From Bacilli bacterium (lineage in GTDB: Bacteria > Bacillota_I > Bacilli_A > RFN20 > CAG-288): DNA of 64,000 nucleotides. Location of the stretch: NCBI GenBank assembly GCA_022647725.1, contig JALCLG010000001.1, positions 316,931-380,930 on the forward strand, read 5' to 3'. A model generated the notes under the pieces. That model had not been told where the DNA came from and did no database searches. It was given only the letters and a program-made list of their open reading frames with translations. Positions 32,214 to 40,865 of this stretch are shown here, piece after piece. The first letter of the stretch is position 1, and each line of letters begins with the position of its first letter. The position numbers were made by a program, and so were the translations under genes.

Positions 32214-32221
32214 GGTATAAT
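32214..32221 (+). promoter_or_regulatory. Extended -10 promoter for the M32 peptidase gene
   Basis: TG followed after one base by TATAAT (32216-32221); no -35 consensus. The ATG is 23 nt further on with GAGGTG between. Confidence 0.55.
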
Positions 32222-32244
32222 TTCAACCAGTGAGGTGTGAAAAA

Positions 32245-33762
32245 ATGACCACAGCGGAAAAGATGACAAAGCTTAATGGCTATTTAGGGAAAATGGAGAA
32301 TCTGGAGCATACCATCAAGATTCTCAATTACGATATGGAGACGGCCTGCCCCGAGAAGGGCATGGAGGATGACAGCGACGGCATCGTCGCCCTGCAGGGA
32401 CAGATCTTTGAGATTTCCAAGTCTCAGGAATACACGTCCTTAGTCAAGGATCTCTACGAGCATGACTTTGCCAAGCTCGACGTCTGGGGACAGCGGCTGG
32501 TCAAAGACCTCTATAAGAGCGTCCGTCATGAGGAGGCCATTGATCCCGAGACCAACCGTCAGGCCAATGAACTTTTCACCAAAGCCTATATTACCTGGCT
32601 CAAAGCCAAGAAGGATTCCAGCTATCCGGAGTTTGCTCCGGTTCTGCAGCAGATCTATGAGATGGAAGTCAAGCTACTGAAGCTGCGCTATGACTGCGAT
32701 ACCAAGGAGCTGTATAACTCCCTTTTTGATGACTATGAGGAGGGCTTCACCGTCAAGGATCTTGATGTCTTCTTCGCCGACCTTGAGAAGGGCATCGTTC
32801 CCCTCTTGGCCAAGGTCCGGAAAGCCTCCTATTCTCCCCGTCATGATTTTCTGACCCGCAAGGTCCCCTTAGCCAAGCAAGAGGCCTTCACCACCTATCT
32901 TCTCAAACATAACGGCTTTGACTTCACCCGCGGTTCCGTCTCCACCACCGAGCATCCCTTCACGGAACAGTTCGGTCTCAATGATGTCCGGGTCACCACC
33001 AAATACATGGAAAACAACTTTATCTCCAATATGTATAGCATCATCCACGAAGGCGGCCATGCCCTCTTCGGGCAGAACATTCCGGAAGAGGTCTATACAA
33101 GGCATCTGGGCGAAGGCTCCCTCTCGATGGGAAAGCATGAATCCGTCTCGCGGTTCTATGAAAACAGAATCGGCCGGAGTCAGGCCTACATCGATAGCAT
33201 CTATCCGGATTTCACGAAGCTCTTCCATGACGAGTTAGGCGATGTCTCCGCCACGGACTTCTACGAAGGCGTCAACTATGTCGATCTCGCCAACCCGTTA
33301 CGGACGGAAGCCGATGAGCTGACCTACTCCCTCCATATCATCATCCGTTACCGCCTGGAGCGGAAGATCATGGCCGGTCAGGCCGACTTCGCTACCCTCG
33401 ACAAGGAATGGAACAAGCTCTATCAGGAGCTGCTTGGCATCACCGTTCATAATGACAGGGAAGGCATCCTTCAGGATGTCCACTGGGCCAGCGGCTTCGG
33501 TTACTTCCCCACCTATGCCATCGGCAATGCCCTCAATGCCATGTATCTGAAGAAGCTCGACAGTGAGATCGGGTTTGCAAAGACCGTCCGTGCCGGTAAG
33601 ATGGATACGATCCTTGCCTGGATGAAGGAGAACGTCTTCAAGACGGCCCCGCTCTTAGATACCAAGGACTGGATCAAATCCATCACCGGGAAGGAATTCT
33701 CCGCCAAAGACTATGTCGACTATCTCACGAAGAAGTATACGGAAGTCTACCACTTGGACTAG
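32245..33762 (+). CDS. M32 family metallocarboxypeptidase (Taq-type)
   Basis: 505 residues from ATG 32245, with GAGGTG 7 nt upstream; an in-frame GTG at 32230 overlaps that SD. The active site is SIIHEGGHALFGQN (HExxH with zinc His residues), followed by ESVSRFYENRIGR with the third-ligand Glu, then the conserved HIIIRYRLERKIMAG. M32 enzymes are cytoplasmic and trim single residues from peptide C-termini with broad specificity. The oligoendopeptidase gene follows 54 nt later with its own -10, so the two make a peptide-degradation locus. Confidence 0.95.
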   Translation: MTTAEKMTKLNGYLGKMENLEHTIKILNYDMETACPEKGMEDDSDGIVALQGQIFEISKSQEYTSLVKDLYEHDFAKLDVWGQRLVKDLYKSVRHEEAIDPETNRQANELFTKAYITWLKAKKDSSYPEFAPVLQQIYEMEVKLLKLRYDCDTKELYNSLFDDYEEGFTVKDLDVFFADLEKGIVPLLAKVRKASYSPRHDFLTRKVPLAKQEAFTTYLLKHNGFDFTRGSVSTTEHPFTEQFGLNDVRVTTKYMENNFISNMYSIIHEGGHALFGQNIPEEVYTRHLGEGSLSMGKHESVSRFYENRIGRSQAYIDSIYPDFTKLFHDELGDVSATDFYEGVNYVDLANPLRTEADELTYSLHIIIRYRLERKIMAGQADFATLDKEWNKLYQELLGITVHNDREGILQDVHWASGFGYFPTYAIGNALNAMYLKKLDSEIGFAKTVRAGKMDTILAWMKENVFKTAPLLDTKDWIKSITGKEFSAKDYVDYLTKKYTEVYHLD

Positions 33763-33776
33763 TCTGGGCTTTGGCT

Positions 33777-33782
33777 TATAAT
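33777..33782 (+). promoter_or_regulatory. -10 box for pepF
   Basis: TATAAT overlaps the in-frame ATG at 33781, which decides in favour of the start at 33817. Confidence 0.55.
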
Positions 33783-33816
33783 GCTAAGGATTTCACAAGA
33801 AAGGAAAACATTGCCT

Positions 33817-35547
33817 ATGGTTCAGCATTTTGACGGTCATTTCGATAAACTGGATGAGGTGAAAGTCGAGACGCCCAACAAGGATGACATCATCAAGGCC
33901 TATCAGGCCATTGATAAGAGACTTACCGGAGCCAAGACGGCCAAGGAAGCCATTGCTGCCGTCAAGGATCTCTTTGTTTTGGAAGATGATGTCCGCACGG
34001 CCGGCTCTCTTATCTATATCCGTCACACCATCAATACCAAGGACGAGACCTACAGCAAGCTGACGGATCTCCTCAATGAGATCGGTCCGGAGATCGATGA
34101 AGCCTCCCATCAGGTCGACAAGGATTTCCTGACCTCCCCTTATCGGAAGGAGCTCGAGAAGGCCTTCGGAAGCCTGATCTTCGACGAGGCGGCCTTAGCC
34201 GATAAGACCTTCGCTCCGGCCATCGTCAGCGACCTGGTCGAAGAGAACAAGCTGGTCACCGAGTATGTCAATCTCATCTCCGGCGGTCTGATCGAGTACA
34301 AGGGCGAGAAGCTCTCCATCCCGCAGATGGGAAAGTATACGACGTCCTTAGACCGGGCCACCCGCGCGGAAGCCAGCAAGCTCGTCTGGGCTTTCTATGC
34401 TCAGAATGACGAGAAGATCGGCGATATCTATGACCGGATGGTCAAAGTCCGGACCAAGATTGCCAAAACTTTAGGTTATCAGAACTTCCTGCAGTTAGGC
34501 TATGACCGGATGGGCCGTCTGGATTGGACTCCGGCCGATGCCGCCGTCTACCGCAAGAAGATCCTGGACTACATCGTTCCGCTCAGCGAGAAGATCTTTG
34601 CCGCTCAGAAGGAGCGCTTAGGCTATGGCGACGATACCCACTACTATGATTACGCCATCTTCTATAAGACCGGTAACCCGACCCCCAAAGGCACGACCAA
34701 GGATCTCGTCGAGGATGCCAAGAAGATGTATAAGGAGCTTTCGCCGGTGGCGGAGAAGTACTTTGACTTCATGGTCGACCACAACTGCCTCGATCTCGAT
34801 GCCAAGCCGGGCAAGGCCGGCGGCGGCTATATGGACTACCTGCCGGGCCTGAAGACCTCCTTCATCTTCTCCAACTCCAACGGCACCAGTGCCGATGTCG
34901 ATACCCTGACGCATGAATTCGGTCATTCGCTGCAGGGCTTCTTAGGCGGCGAGATTGCCGTTCCGGCCTACCGGAATCCGGGCATGGAATGCTGCGAGAT
35001 GCATTCGATGAGCATGGAGTTCTTAACCTATCCTTGGATGAACCTCTTCTTCAAGAAGGATACCGATAAATACCTTTATCAGCACCTTTGCGATGCCATC
35101 ACCTTCATTCCGTATGGCTGCATCGTCGATGCCTTCCAGACCTATGTCTACGAGAATCCGGAGAAGACCCATGCCGAGCGGAAAGCCTATTGGCGGAAGC
35201 TGGAAGAGACCTATCTTCCGCACCGGCAGTATCAGGACAACGACTTCTTGGCTAACGGCGGTTTCTGGATGAGACAGCACCACATCTTCGAGAATCCGCT
35301 CTACTATCTCGACTACACCATCGCCCAGGTCGTCGCCCTGGAGTTCTTCGATGAATCCCGCAAGGATTCCCAGAAGACCTTCCAGAAGTATCTGGCCTTC
35401 GATAAGCTGGGTGGGACGCTGCCTTTCCGGGCTTTGCTGAAGAAGGCCGGCATTCAGAACCCGATGGATGGGGATACCCTGAAAGAGGTCGCTTCCTCCG
35501 TCATGGATTACCTCGCCACCTTCGATCCGATTGCCATCGATAAGTAA
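33817..35547 (+). CDS. pepF: M3 family oligoendopeptidase (PepF-like)
   Basis: 576 residues from ATG 33817 (MVQHFDGHFDKLDEV), with AAAGGA about 10 nt upstream. The zinc site is DTLTHEFGHSLQGF (HExxH) with the downstream Glu in GMECCEMHSMSMEF. A SFIFSNSNGTSADV strand precedes it, as usual for M3B enzymes. It cleaves peptides of roughly 7-20 residues in the cytoplasm. The pairing with an M32 carboxypeptidase suggests amino acid recovery from peptides. It ends at a strong terminator. Confidence 0.95.
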   Translation: MVQHFDGHFDKLDEVKVETPNKDDIIKAYQAIDKRLTGAKTAKEAIAAVKDLFVLEDDVRTAGSLIYIRHTINTKDETYSKLTDLLNEIGPEIDEASHQVDKDFLTSPYRKELEKAFGSLIFDEAALADKTFAPAIVSDLVEENKLVTEYVNLISGGLIEYKGEKLSIPQMGKYTTSLDRATRAEASKLVWAFYAQNDEKIGDIYDRMVKVRTKIAKTLGYQNFLQLGYDRMGRLDWTPADAAVYRKKILDYIVPLSEKIFAAQKERLGYGDDTHYYDYAIFYKTGNPTPKGTTKDLVEDAKKMYKELSPVAEKYFDFMVDHNCLDLDAKPGKAGGGYMDYLPGLKTSFIFSNSNGTSADVDTLTHEFGHSLQGFLGGEIAVPAYRNPGMECCEMHSMSMEFLTYPWMNLFFKKDTDKYLYQHLCDAITFIPYGCIVDAFQTYVYENPEKTHAERKAYWRKLEETYLPHRQYQDNDFLANGGFWMRQHHIFENPLYYLDYTIAQVVALEFFDESRKDSQKTFQKYLAFDKLGGTLPFRALLKKAGIQNPMDGDTLKEVASSVMDYLATFDPIAIDK

Positions 35548-35561
35548 ACCGTAAGATTTCA

Positions 35562-35607
35562 AAAAACGGCTGTCCCATTCCCTGTGGGGAACAAGACAGC
35601 CGTTTTT
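35562..35607. terminator. Bidirectional intrinsic terminator after pepF
   Basis: A 13-bp perfect stem (35562-35574 with 35595-35607) with a smaller inner hairpin; A/T-tracts at both ends serve pepF (+) and the hydrolase gene (-). Confidence 0.85.
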
Positions 35608-35638
35608 GGTGATGCCAAGAAAAGGGTGATAGGGAATT

Positions 35639-36391
35639 CTAGGCAAAGAGAGCACTGATGGAGGCAAAGAGGGCCTCGGCATCCGGAGCGAAAAGCAGCC
35701 CGTGTCCGTCCTCTTTGGATTCATGGATCGCGGCATTCGGAATATGGAGGCTTAAGAATCTCTCACTCTTGCTGACGCCGACCAACGGATCCTTTCCGCC
35801 GAAGTAGGCGCTCACCTGACCCGTCAGAGATCCTATGTTTTTACGGCAATGATGCTGCAACGCATTCATTTCCGCCACCGCCTTATACGGAATCTTCGAA
35901 TAACAGACCAAATCAGCCCGTTCTTTCGACATGCCGGTAAACCCATGCCAGACATGGTAGATGCCAAAGAAAGAGAGGAAGCGAGCCAGATAGAAGATCG
36001 GATGAGCGTAATACAGCGGGCTGGAGATCAGCACCAGTTTCACCTCGGGATGTCTCTCGGCCAAAGCCAGCATTACCAAGGAGCCTAAGGAATTGCCGAT
36101 CAGGGTGATGTCGGAGACGGTCTTTTTAAGAGCCTGATAGGCTCCTTCGGCCTGAGACAGCCAGTCCTGATAGGAGACTTTCTTCAGGTCCTTAGGTTGG
36201 CTGGCATGCCCCTTGAGGCAAAGCCCAACGGCCGTCACGTTGTTCTGCTCATTCAGATATTTGGCCAACGAATAGACGCCGGCAGCATTGCCTCCGATGC
36301 CGTGAACCAAGATAACTCCCTTGGCTGAAGAGCCCTTGAGGGTGAAGCCGTTCCGGATTCTCCGGATCTCGTCTAAATCGATTTCTTTCAT
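35639..36391 (-). CDS. Alpha/beta hydrolase (monoacylglycerol lipase/carboxylesterase-like), copy 2
   Basis: 250 residues. Oxyanion region ILVHGIGGNAAG, nucleophile elbow IGNSLGSLVML (Ser in GNSLG), acid Asp in FGGKDPLVG and catalytic His in KEDGHGLLFA. No signal peptide, so cytoplasmic or peripheral. It overlaps the upstream paralogue by one base at 36391, and the two share layout (HG loop, LKGH, YQDW, GxSxG). Substrate is probably a short acyl or glycerol ester; not determined. Confidence 0.88.
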   Translation of the reverse strand: MKEIDLDEIRRIRNGFTLKGSSAKGVILVHGIGGNAAGVYSLAKYLNEQNNVTAVGLCLKGHASQPKDLKKVSYQDWLSQAEGAYQALKKTVSDITLIGNSLGSLVMLALAERHPEVKLVLISSPLYYAHPIFYLARFLSFFGIYHVWHGFTGMSKERADLVCYSKIPYKAVAEMNALQHHCRKNIGSLTGQVSAYFGGKDPLVGVSKSERFLSLHIPNAAIHESKEDGHGLLFAPDAEALFASISALFA

Positions 36392-37152
36392 CAGCGGTGC
36401 TGGGCAAAGAAGGCAAGAGTCTCCTGAAAGGCTTTGTCTTTATCGCTGTCGAGGGTGATGACGTGCGAGCTCTGCTCGAACATCGTCCCCTGCTTTTCGA
36501 CGGAGCTGATATGGTTAAGAATATAGGCTTCCGTCTTCGGATCCACCATGGTATCGGCTTTCGACTGGAAGAGAATCACGGGCTGATGGATGGCCTTAAG
36601 ATCCTTCTTCACGATTTTCTGAAGCTTCGTCATCTGCAAAGCAGCCGGCACGCTGGAAGCGCCATAGCCGGCGGCAAGATAGGGCCGGTTCTCTTTTGGC
36701 ATGTTTGGAAAGGAATTGCTGAAAGGCAGATGCTTTTTGAAGGGAAGCAGCAGCCAGGCGGCATAAGTCGACTTTTGCTTATAAATCAGCGCCGGTGCCA
36801 GCAAGGAAACGGCTTTGATTTCCGGATGATGCTCTGCCATATAAAGGGAGAGGAGACCACCCATCGAAAGGCCCAGGAAATAAACGCCTTGGTAATCAGC
36901 CTTCCGTTTCTGGTATTCCTCTTCGAGCGAATCAATCCAATCCTGATAATGGCAGACGTCGAGGTCTTCGATGCGGGTTCCGTGTCCTTTCAGCAGCGGG
37001 ACCGAGACAGAATAGCCCGCCTCATTCAAAGCTTTGGCTGTGAAATAGTGCTCGGCCGGCGAACCGCCGAAGCCATGTACGCAGATGACAAGAAAACCGT
37101 TACTGCCGGGAAGAAAGTAGCCTTTCTTCAGAATATCGGGATTTGATTCCAT
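36391..37152 (-). CDS. Alpha/beta hydrolase (monoacylglycerol lipase/carboxylesterase-like), copy 1
   Basis: 253 residues from ATG 37152 with GGAGG 5 nt upstream. Codons further up, including ATG 37170, overlap a TATAAT box (37169-37174) and are rejected. Triad: GLSMGGLLSLY (Ser), FQSKADTMVDP (Asp) and SSHVITLDSD (His). ICVHGFGGSPAEH forms the oxyanion loop, and LLKGHGTRIEDL is typical of carboxylesterase Est30/monoglyceride lipases. First of a tandem pair of diverged paralogues. Confidence 0.9.
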   Translation of the reverse strand: MESNPDILKKGYFLPGSNGFLVICVHGFGGSPAEHYFTAKALNEAGYSVSVPLLKGHGTRIEDLDVCHYQDWIDSLEEEYQKRKADYQGVYFLGLSMGGLLSLYMAEHHPEIKAVSLLAPALIYKQKSTYAAWLLLPFKKHLPFSNSFPNMPKENRPYLAAGYGASSVPAALQMTKLQKIVKKDLKAIHQPVILFQSKADTMVDPKTEAYILNHISSVEKQGTMFEQSSHVITLDSDKDKAFQETLAFFAQHR

Positions 37153-37341
37153 AAAAGCCTCCGCTTCCATTATAGGCATTCTGCCGAAGAAACAGCGGCA
37201 GCTTTTTGATAACAAGCCCTGGCGGCAAAGCCGGCACGGCCTCGATAAACAGGTAGGCAAAGTAAAAGCAGTCGTTGTTTTTACGACCGACCCCTTTGGT
37301 TTTAGGAAACTCTGAAAAATAGAAAAGTTAACAGATTATGC

Positions 37342-38226
37342 TTATTTCTGTTCTTGGATAATCTTCTCGGCAAAGCACGGCAGGTCGAGAGGGGAAGCCA
37401 GTCCATCTCCTTTTTCCTGTCCGGCCAAGTAAGCCGCCTGATGAATGACTTCATCGGCAAAGAGAATCAGATCCGCGATCGGAACGGTCTTGGTTCCATA
37501 GGCTAAGATGCCGGCCAAATAGCCGGCCAGGCTATCGCCGCTGCCGGCTTTGGCAAGGCAGGGTGTCTTTAACAGGCAGCCCTCCTTGGTTTCACCCGTG
37601 GGTGTGACCAATAGGGAGTGGGAGGATTTCAAGAGAAGGAAGACACCATAAGCCTTGGCAAACAAAAGAGCAGCGTCAAGATAATCCTGCGGATTGCGGA
37701 AAGTGAGGGACGTTTTGAAAAGGGCGTTGGCTTCGCCGAGATGCGGAAGCAGGATAACCTGACAGGACGGATTGCGGTATTTCAGCATCTCCGGATCCTT
37801 GGCTAACAGCCGCAATCCGGTGGCATCGATGATCAGCGTCTTGGAATATTCCGTTAGGATCATCCTCAGCGTTTCCCGGTTATTATGATTTTCCGCTAAG
37901 CCGTTTCCGAAAAGCAGGGCGTCATCGTTGTTTAAACGGGAAAAGTCCTGATGGGAATCAAAACCATCATTCTCATCAAAAAGGTTATCGTAGACCTGGG
38001 TCAGCGGAGCCCGGGACTGAATGACGTCCCGGATCGAAGACGGAACAGCCAGCACGGTATAGCCGTTACCGGAAAGACTAGCCATCTGACTGGCCAATAA
38101 GACGGCACCCGGGTATTCCAAAGAGCCGCCTAAAATCAGTGTCTTGCCGAAATCATTCTTGATGCTGTCCGCTGGGCGATGGAAATAAAGGCTCTGAGCG
38201 ATTTCCTTAAAGCGTTTTGGGTCCAT
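37342..38226 (-). CDS. nnrD: ADP-dependent NAD(P)H-hydrate dehydratase
   Basis: 294 residues from ATG 38226 (MDPKRF; AAAGGA upstream), overlapping the end of the glycosyltransferase gene by 20 nt. Ribokinase-like fold with FGKTLILGGSLEYPGAVLLA near the N-terminus, ILLPHLGEA (usual TPHxGE) and AKAGSGDSLAGYLAGIL (usual KGTGDVLAG). It repairs hydrated NADH/NADPH using ADP. The partner epimerase domain (NnrE) is not fused and not in the window. The small changes in both motifs are worth noting but are conservative. Confidence 0.87.
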   Translation of the reverse strand: MDPKRFKEIAQSLYFHRPADSIKNDFGKTLILGGSLEYPGAVLLASQMASLSGNGYTVLAVPSSIRDVIQSRAPLTQVYDNLFDENDGFDSHQDFSRLNNDDALLFGNGLAENHNNRETLRMILTEYSKTLIIDATGLRLLAKDPEMLKYRNPSCQVILLPHLGEANALFKTSLTFRNPQDYLDAALLFAKAYGVFLLLKSSHSLLVTPTGETKEGCLLKTPCLAKAGSGDSLAGYLAGILAYGTKTVPIADLILFADEVIHQAAYLAGQEKGDGLASPLDLPCFAEKIIQEQK

Positions 38227-39139
38227 CCTGAATTTCCTTTCCGGCATAGACATCCGCTAGCCGTTTCTTGCTTCGGGAGTAGACCTTCAAAAGGGAGAGA
38301 TGATAAAGCTTATGGCAGACATGGCTGTCCCAGAGAAGATGCATCCTGATCGGATAGGAAGGCTTTCGGAAAACCTTGAGCGCTAAGGCCGGATTCCGGC
38401 TCAGCATCAGACGCCGAGCCAACGCCAGTGCCTTGAGATTGTAGTAGACGGAGTCACGGATCTTATGGGTAGCAGAGTTCGGTCTTTGGATATAGTGATA
38501 AAGCTGTTTCCGGGTGAAAGCAACTTTTGAGGCATTCAAGAAGGCTTCAATGAAGAAAGGCCAGTCTTCATAGATAGGCATCTCGGAGGGGAAACGGATC
38601 TTATTGTCCATCAGGAGCTCCCGCTTATAGAGCCTTCCCCAGCAGTAGACCTGATAGCAAAGCCGCGGTGAGAAGAAGAACTTCTTCAAAAGCTTCACGC
38701 CATCGCCTTTGTACGATCCCCGATGGGTGTTGAAGACCTTCACCGGACCATACATATAGAAGCCGGAGGTGACGATGTCATAGTCCCCTTTTTTGGCTAA
38801 CTTATAAAGCACGGAAAGGAAGTTCCGGGCTAAGGCATCATCGGAATCCACAAACGTCAGATAGTCCCCGCGGGACTTGACGATGCCGGCATTGCGGCTG
38901 GCCGAAATGCCGTAGTTTTTCTCGCCCAGGACAATGAAGATCTTCTCCGGATACTTTTGTTCATACTCTTCGCAGATGGCCAAGGACTCGTCGGAGCTTC
39001 CGAAGACGGACAGGATGATTTCATAAGGCAAGTCAAAATCCTGACTCACCAGAGAATCCAGGCATTCTCTCAGGTAGTTTTCCGACTGATAGATGGGGAC
39101 GATGACCGAGACGGCAGTTCTGCTGTTATTGGCTTCCAT
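38207..39139 (-). CDS. Family 2 glycosyltransferase
   Basis: 310 residues. GT-A core: VSVIVPIYQSENYLRECLDS, NYGISASRNAGI and YLTFVDSDD (metal-binding DxD variant). A C-terminal basic region with PIYEDWPFFIEAFL (acceptor-side ED) follows. It probably transfers sugar for a surface polysaccharide or teichoic-acid-like polymer on the inner membrane face; no export genes are nearby. It lies between the sigma-like gene and nnrD. Confidence 0.9.
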   Translation of the reverse strand: MEANNSRTAVSVIVPIYQSENYLRECLDSLVSQDFDLPYEIILSVFGSSDESLAICEEYEQKYPEKIFIVLGEKNYGISASRNAGIVKSRGDYLTFVDSDDALARNFLSVLYKLAKKGDYDIVTSGFYMYGPVKVFNTHRGSYKGDGVKLLKKFFFSPRLCYQVYCWGRLYKRELLMDNKIRFPSEMPIYEDWPFFIEAFLNASKVAFTRKQLYHYIQRPNSATHKIRDSVYYNLKALALARRLMLSRNPALALKVFRKPSYPIRMHLLWDSHVCHKLYHLSLLKVYSRSKKRLADVYAGKEIQDGPKTL

Positions 39140-39178
39140 AAGGCGTCTCTATTATATAGGAAAAAGCAGTCAAAGGAA

Positions 39179-39892
39179 TCAAATCAATTTCCGTTTGTGA
39201 CGTTCGCCCAGTTCGGCGATCATCTGGGTCACTTTATAAGAGACCGTGGAGCGGGGAAGAGCGTACTTCTTGGCAATCTCGGCATAGGAGTAGTGCTGTA
39301 AGAAACAGTCGAGGATGCCTTTCTCCTGGGAAGTCAGCTCTTCCCGGTATTGCTCGAGGTCCAGCCGCTGACGGCATTCCTCATCCTCATCGTCACAGAT
39401 GCAGTCCTGGAAGATCAGATGGTCGCTTTCCTCATCGTTGAGGGCCTGGATGGCACCGCCGAGATAACGGAGCTGACGCTGGTATTCGATGGCGGTGGCT
39501 TTCCGCTGTCCTAAAAGAGTGAGACGGAACATCCGCCGCACCAGATGCTCAAACTGGCCCCGGCCGGGGTCAAAGAGCTCCACGCCTTTCCGGACCGTAG
39601 CCAAAAGCTCGCTGATCAGATTGCCATGGTCGAGATAGGGATACATTTTCTCAAAGAGGGCTGCCGTCTGATAGATGGTCGGCAGGAACCGGTTGAGGAC
39701 TTCGTTAAGGCAGCCTTCATCGATCTTGGCCTTGAGGGCCAGATCATCCAGAAGGAAGTCCTGATATTCATAACCGAACGGTTTCAAGGCCATATTCTCA
39801 CTGGCCGGACGGATGGAGACCGCCAATGAGGTCAGAACCGTTGCCAGAAAAAACGGTAAATGAAAAGCATGATACATAACGACGTTATCCAT
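39179..39892 (-). CDS. SigH-position sigma-70-like factor, divergent
   Basis: 237 residues. GGGAGG 6 nt upstream supports the ATG at 39892. The C-terminus has a convincing region-4-type HTH: LTSQEKGILDCFLQHYSYAE, then IAKKYALPRSTVSYKVTQMI. FDPGRGQFEHLVRRMFRLTL recalls region 2. Two features support a SigH origin: it follows rlmB directly, as in the Bacilli cysS-mrnC-rlmB-sigH cluster, and the size fits. The first 30 residues are unusually hydrophobic (FHLPFFLATVLTSLAV), odd for a sigma factor. It could also be a phage-type or regulatory HTH protein. Confidence 0.65.
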   Translation of the reverse strand: MDNVVMYHAFHLPFFLATVLTSLAVSIRPASENMALKPFGYEYQDFLLDDLALKAKIDEGCLNEVLNRFLPTIYQTAALFEKMYPYLDHGNLISELLATVRKGVELFDPGRGQFEHLVRRMFRLTLLGQRKATAIEYQRQLRYLGGAIQALNDEESDHLIFQDCICDDEDEECRQRLDLEQYREELTSQEKGILDCFLQHYSYAEIAKKYALPRSTVSYKVTQMIAELGERHKRKLI

Positions 39893-39924
39893 AAAAAGCC
39901 TCCCTTTGCTAAGATTCCGCTAGA

Positions 39925-40671
39925 CTACTTTGCTTTAGCTTTGGCTTTCCGACGACGGGACGAATTGATCTCAGCAAGGAAGACGGCGGTGGCGATGGCG
40001 GCGTTCAGGGCATGCACCTGACCCGGCAGAGGAATCGAAGCGACGAAGTCGGAATGCTTCCGTACCAGCTCAGAGACACCGAAGCCTTCACTGCCGACAA
40101 TGAGCACGATCTTTCCGGAATAATCGATCTCATCATAGACATCCTTGCCTTCACCGGCGCTGGCAACGATCCAGTAACCGGCCACTTTCAGTTTTTCCAA
40201 GGTCTGCGATAAATTGGTAACCTGAACAATCGGGATGATCTCCTCACCGCCGGTAGCAATCTTCGAGACCGTTCCGGTGACCGGAACCTGACGGTTCTTG
40301 CCGATGATGATGCCATCGACTTTGAAGGCCGTCGAGGAACGGATAATGGAACCGAAGTTGACCGGATCCTCAATACCATCCAGCATCACGAGAGTCGAAT
40401 CCCCGGAGGAGGGAACACTCTTCAGAAGAACATCCAGCGGGGTATATTCGAACTCCGGCATCGAGGCCACGACACCCTGATGATTGAGATTCTCCGTCAG
40501 CTGATCCAAATCGCTCCGGCTGACCAGCTTCACACCGACCGAACGCTGACGGCAGAGCGTGAGGATTTCCTGATCCGGATGATCCTGATTCAGGAAAACG
40601 TGGATGGGTTTCCGCTTCCCCAGGAGAACATTTTTGACCGGTATTTTTCCGAAGACAACGTTTTGATCCAT
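39925..40671 (-). CDS. rlmB: SpoU-family 23S rRNA 2'-O-ribose methyltransferase
   Basis: 248 residues. An N-terminal substrate-binding domain (GKRKPIHVFLNQDHPDQEI) precedes the SPOUT knot: LDGIEDPVNFGSIIRSS (motif 1), LIVGSEGFGVSELVRK (motif 2) and IPLPGQVHALNAAIATAV (motif 3; usually MPGxVxSLNVSVA). RlmB methylates G2251 of 23S rRNA in E. coli. The motif 3 changes are notable but keep the SAM-binding pattern. A basic tail (RRRKAKAKAK) ends the protein. The sigma-like gene follows it. Confidence 0.88.
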   Translation of the reverse strand: MDQNVVFGKIPVKNVLLGKRKPIHVFLNQDHPDQEILTLCRQRSVGVKLVSRSDLDQLTENLNHQGVVASMPEFEYTPLDVLLKSVPSSGDSTLVMLDGIEDPVNFGSIIRSSTAFKVDGIIIGKNRQVPVTGTVSKIATGGEEIIPIVQVTNLSQTLEKLKVAGYWIVASAGEGKDVYDEIDYSGKIVLIVGSEGFGVSELVRKHSDFVASIPLPGQVHALNAAIATAVFLAEINSSRRRKAKAKAK

Positions 40672-40853
40672 ACACGTAAGCCTCTTTCCGGCTAAGACTA
40701 TAACCTAAAAAGCCAGCGGTGTAAAGAACGCTTCTTCTCAAAAAAGGACGGAGAAAAGGAATTTTTGGCTTAAAGAGACTCCCGTGGGAAAAGAAGAGAC
40801 AAACGCCGGACAAAAGAAGACAAAATCCGGCCCGGCGTCTTCCGGTCTTAGGG

Positions 40854-40859
40854 TATAAT
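40854..40859 (+). promoter_or_regulatory. -10 box of dnaE, leaderless geometry
   Basis: TATAAT lies 6 nt before the dnaE ATG (40866). The only SD-like bases (GAGG) fall between the -10 and the ATG, too close to work as a normal ribosome binding site. No -35 consensus is seen. Confidence 0.6.
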
Positions 40860-40865
40860 AGAGGT

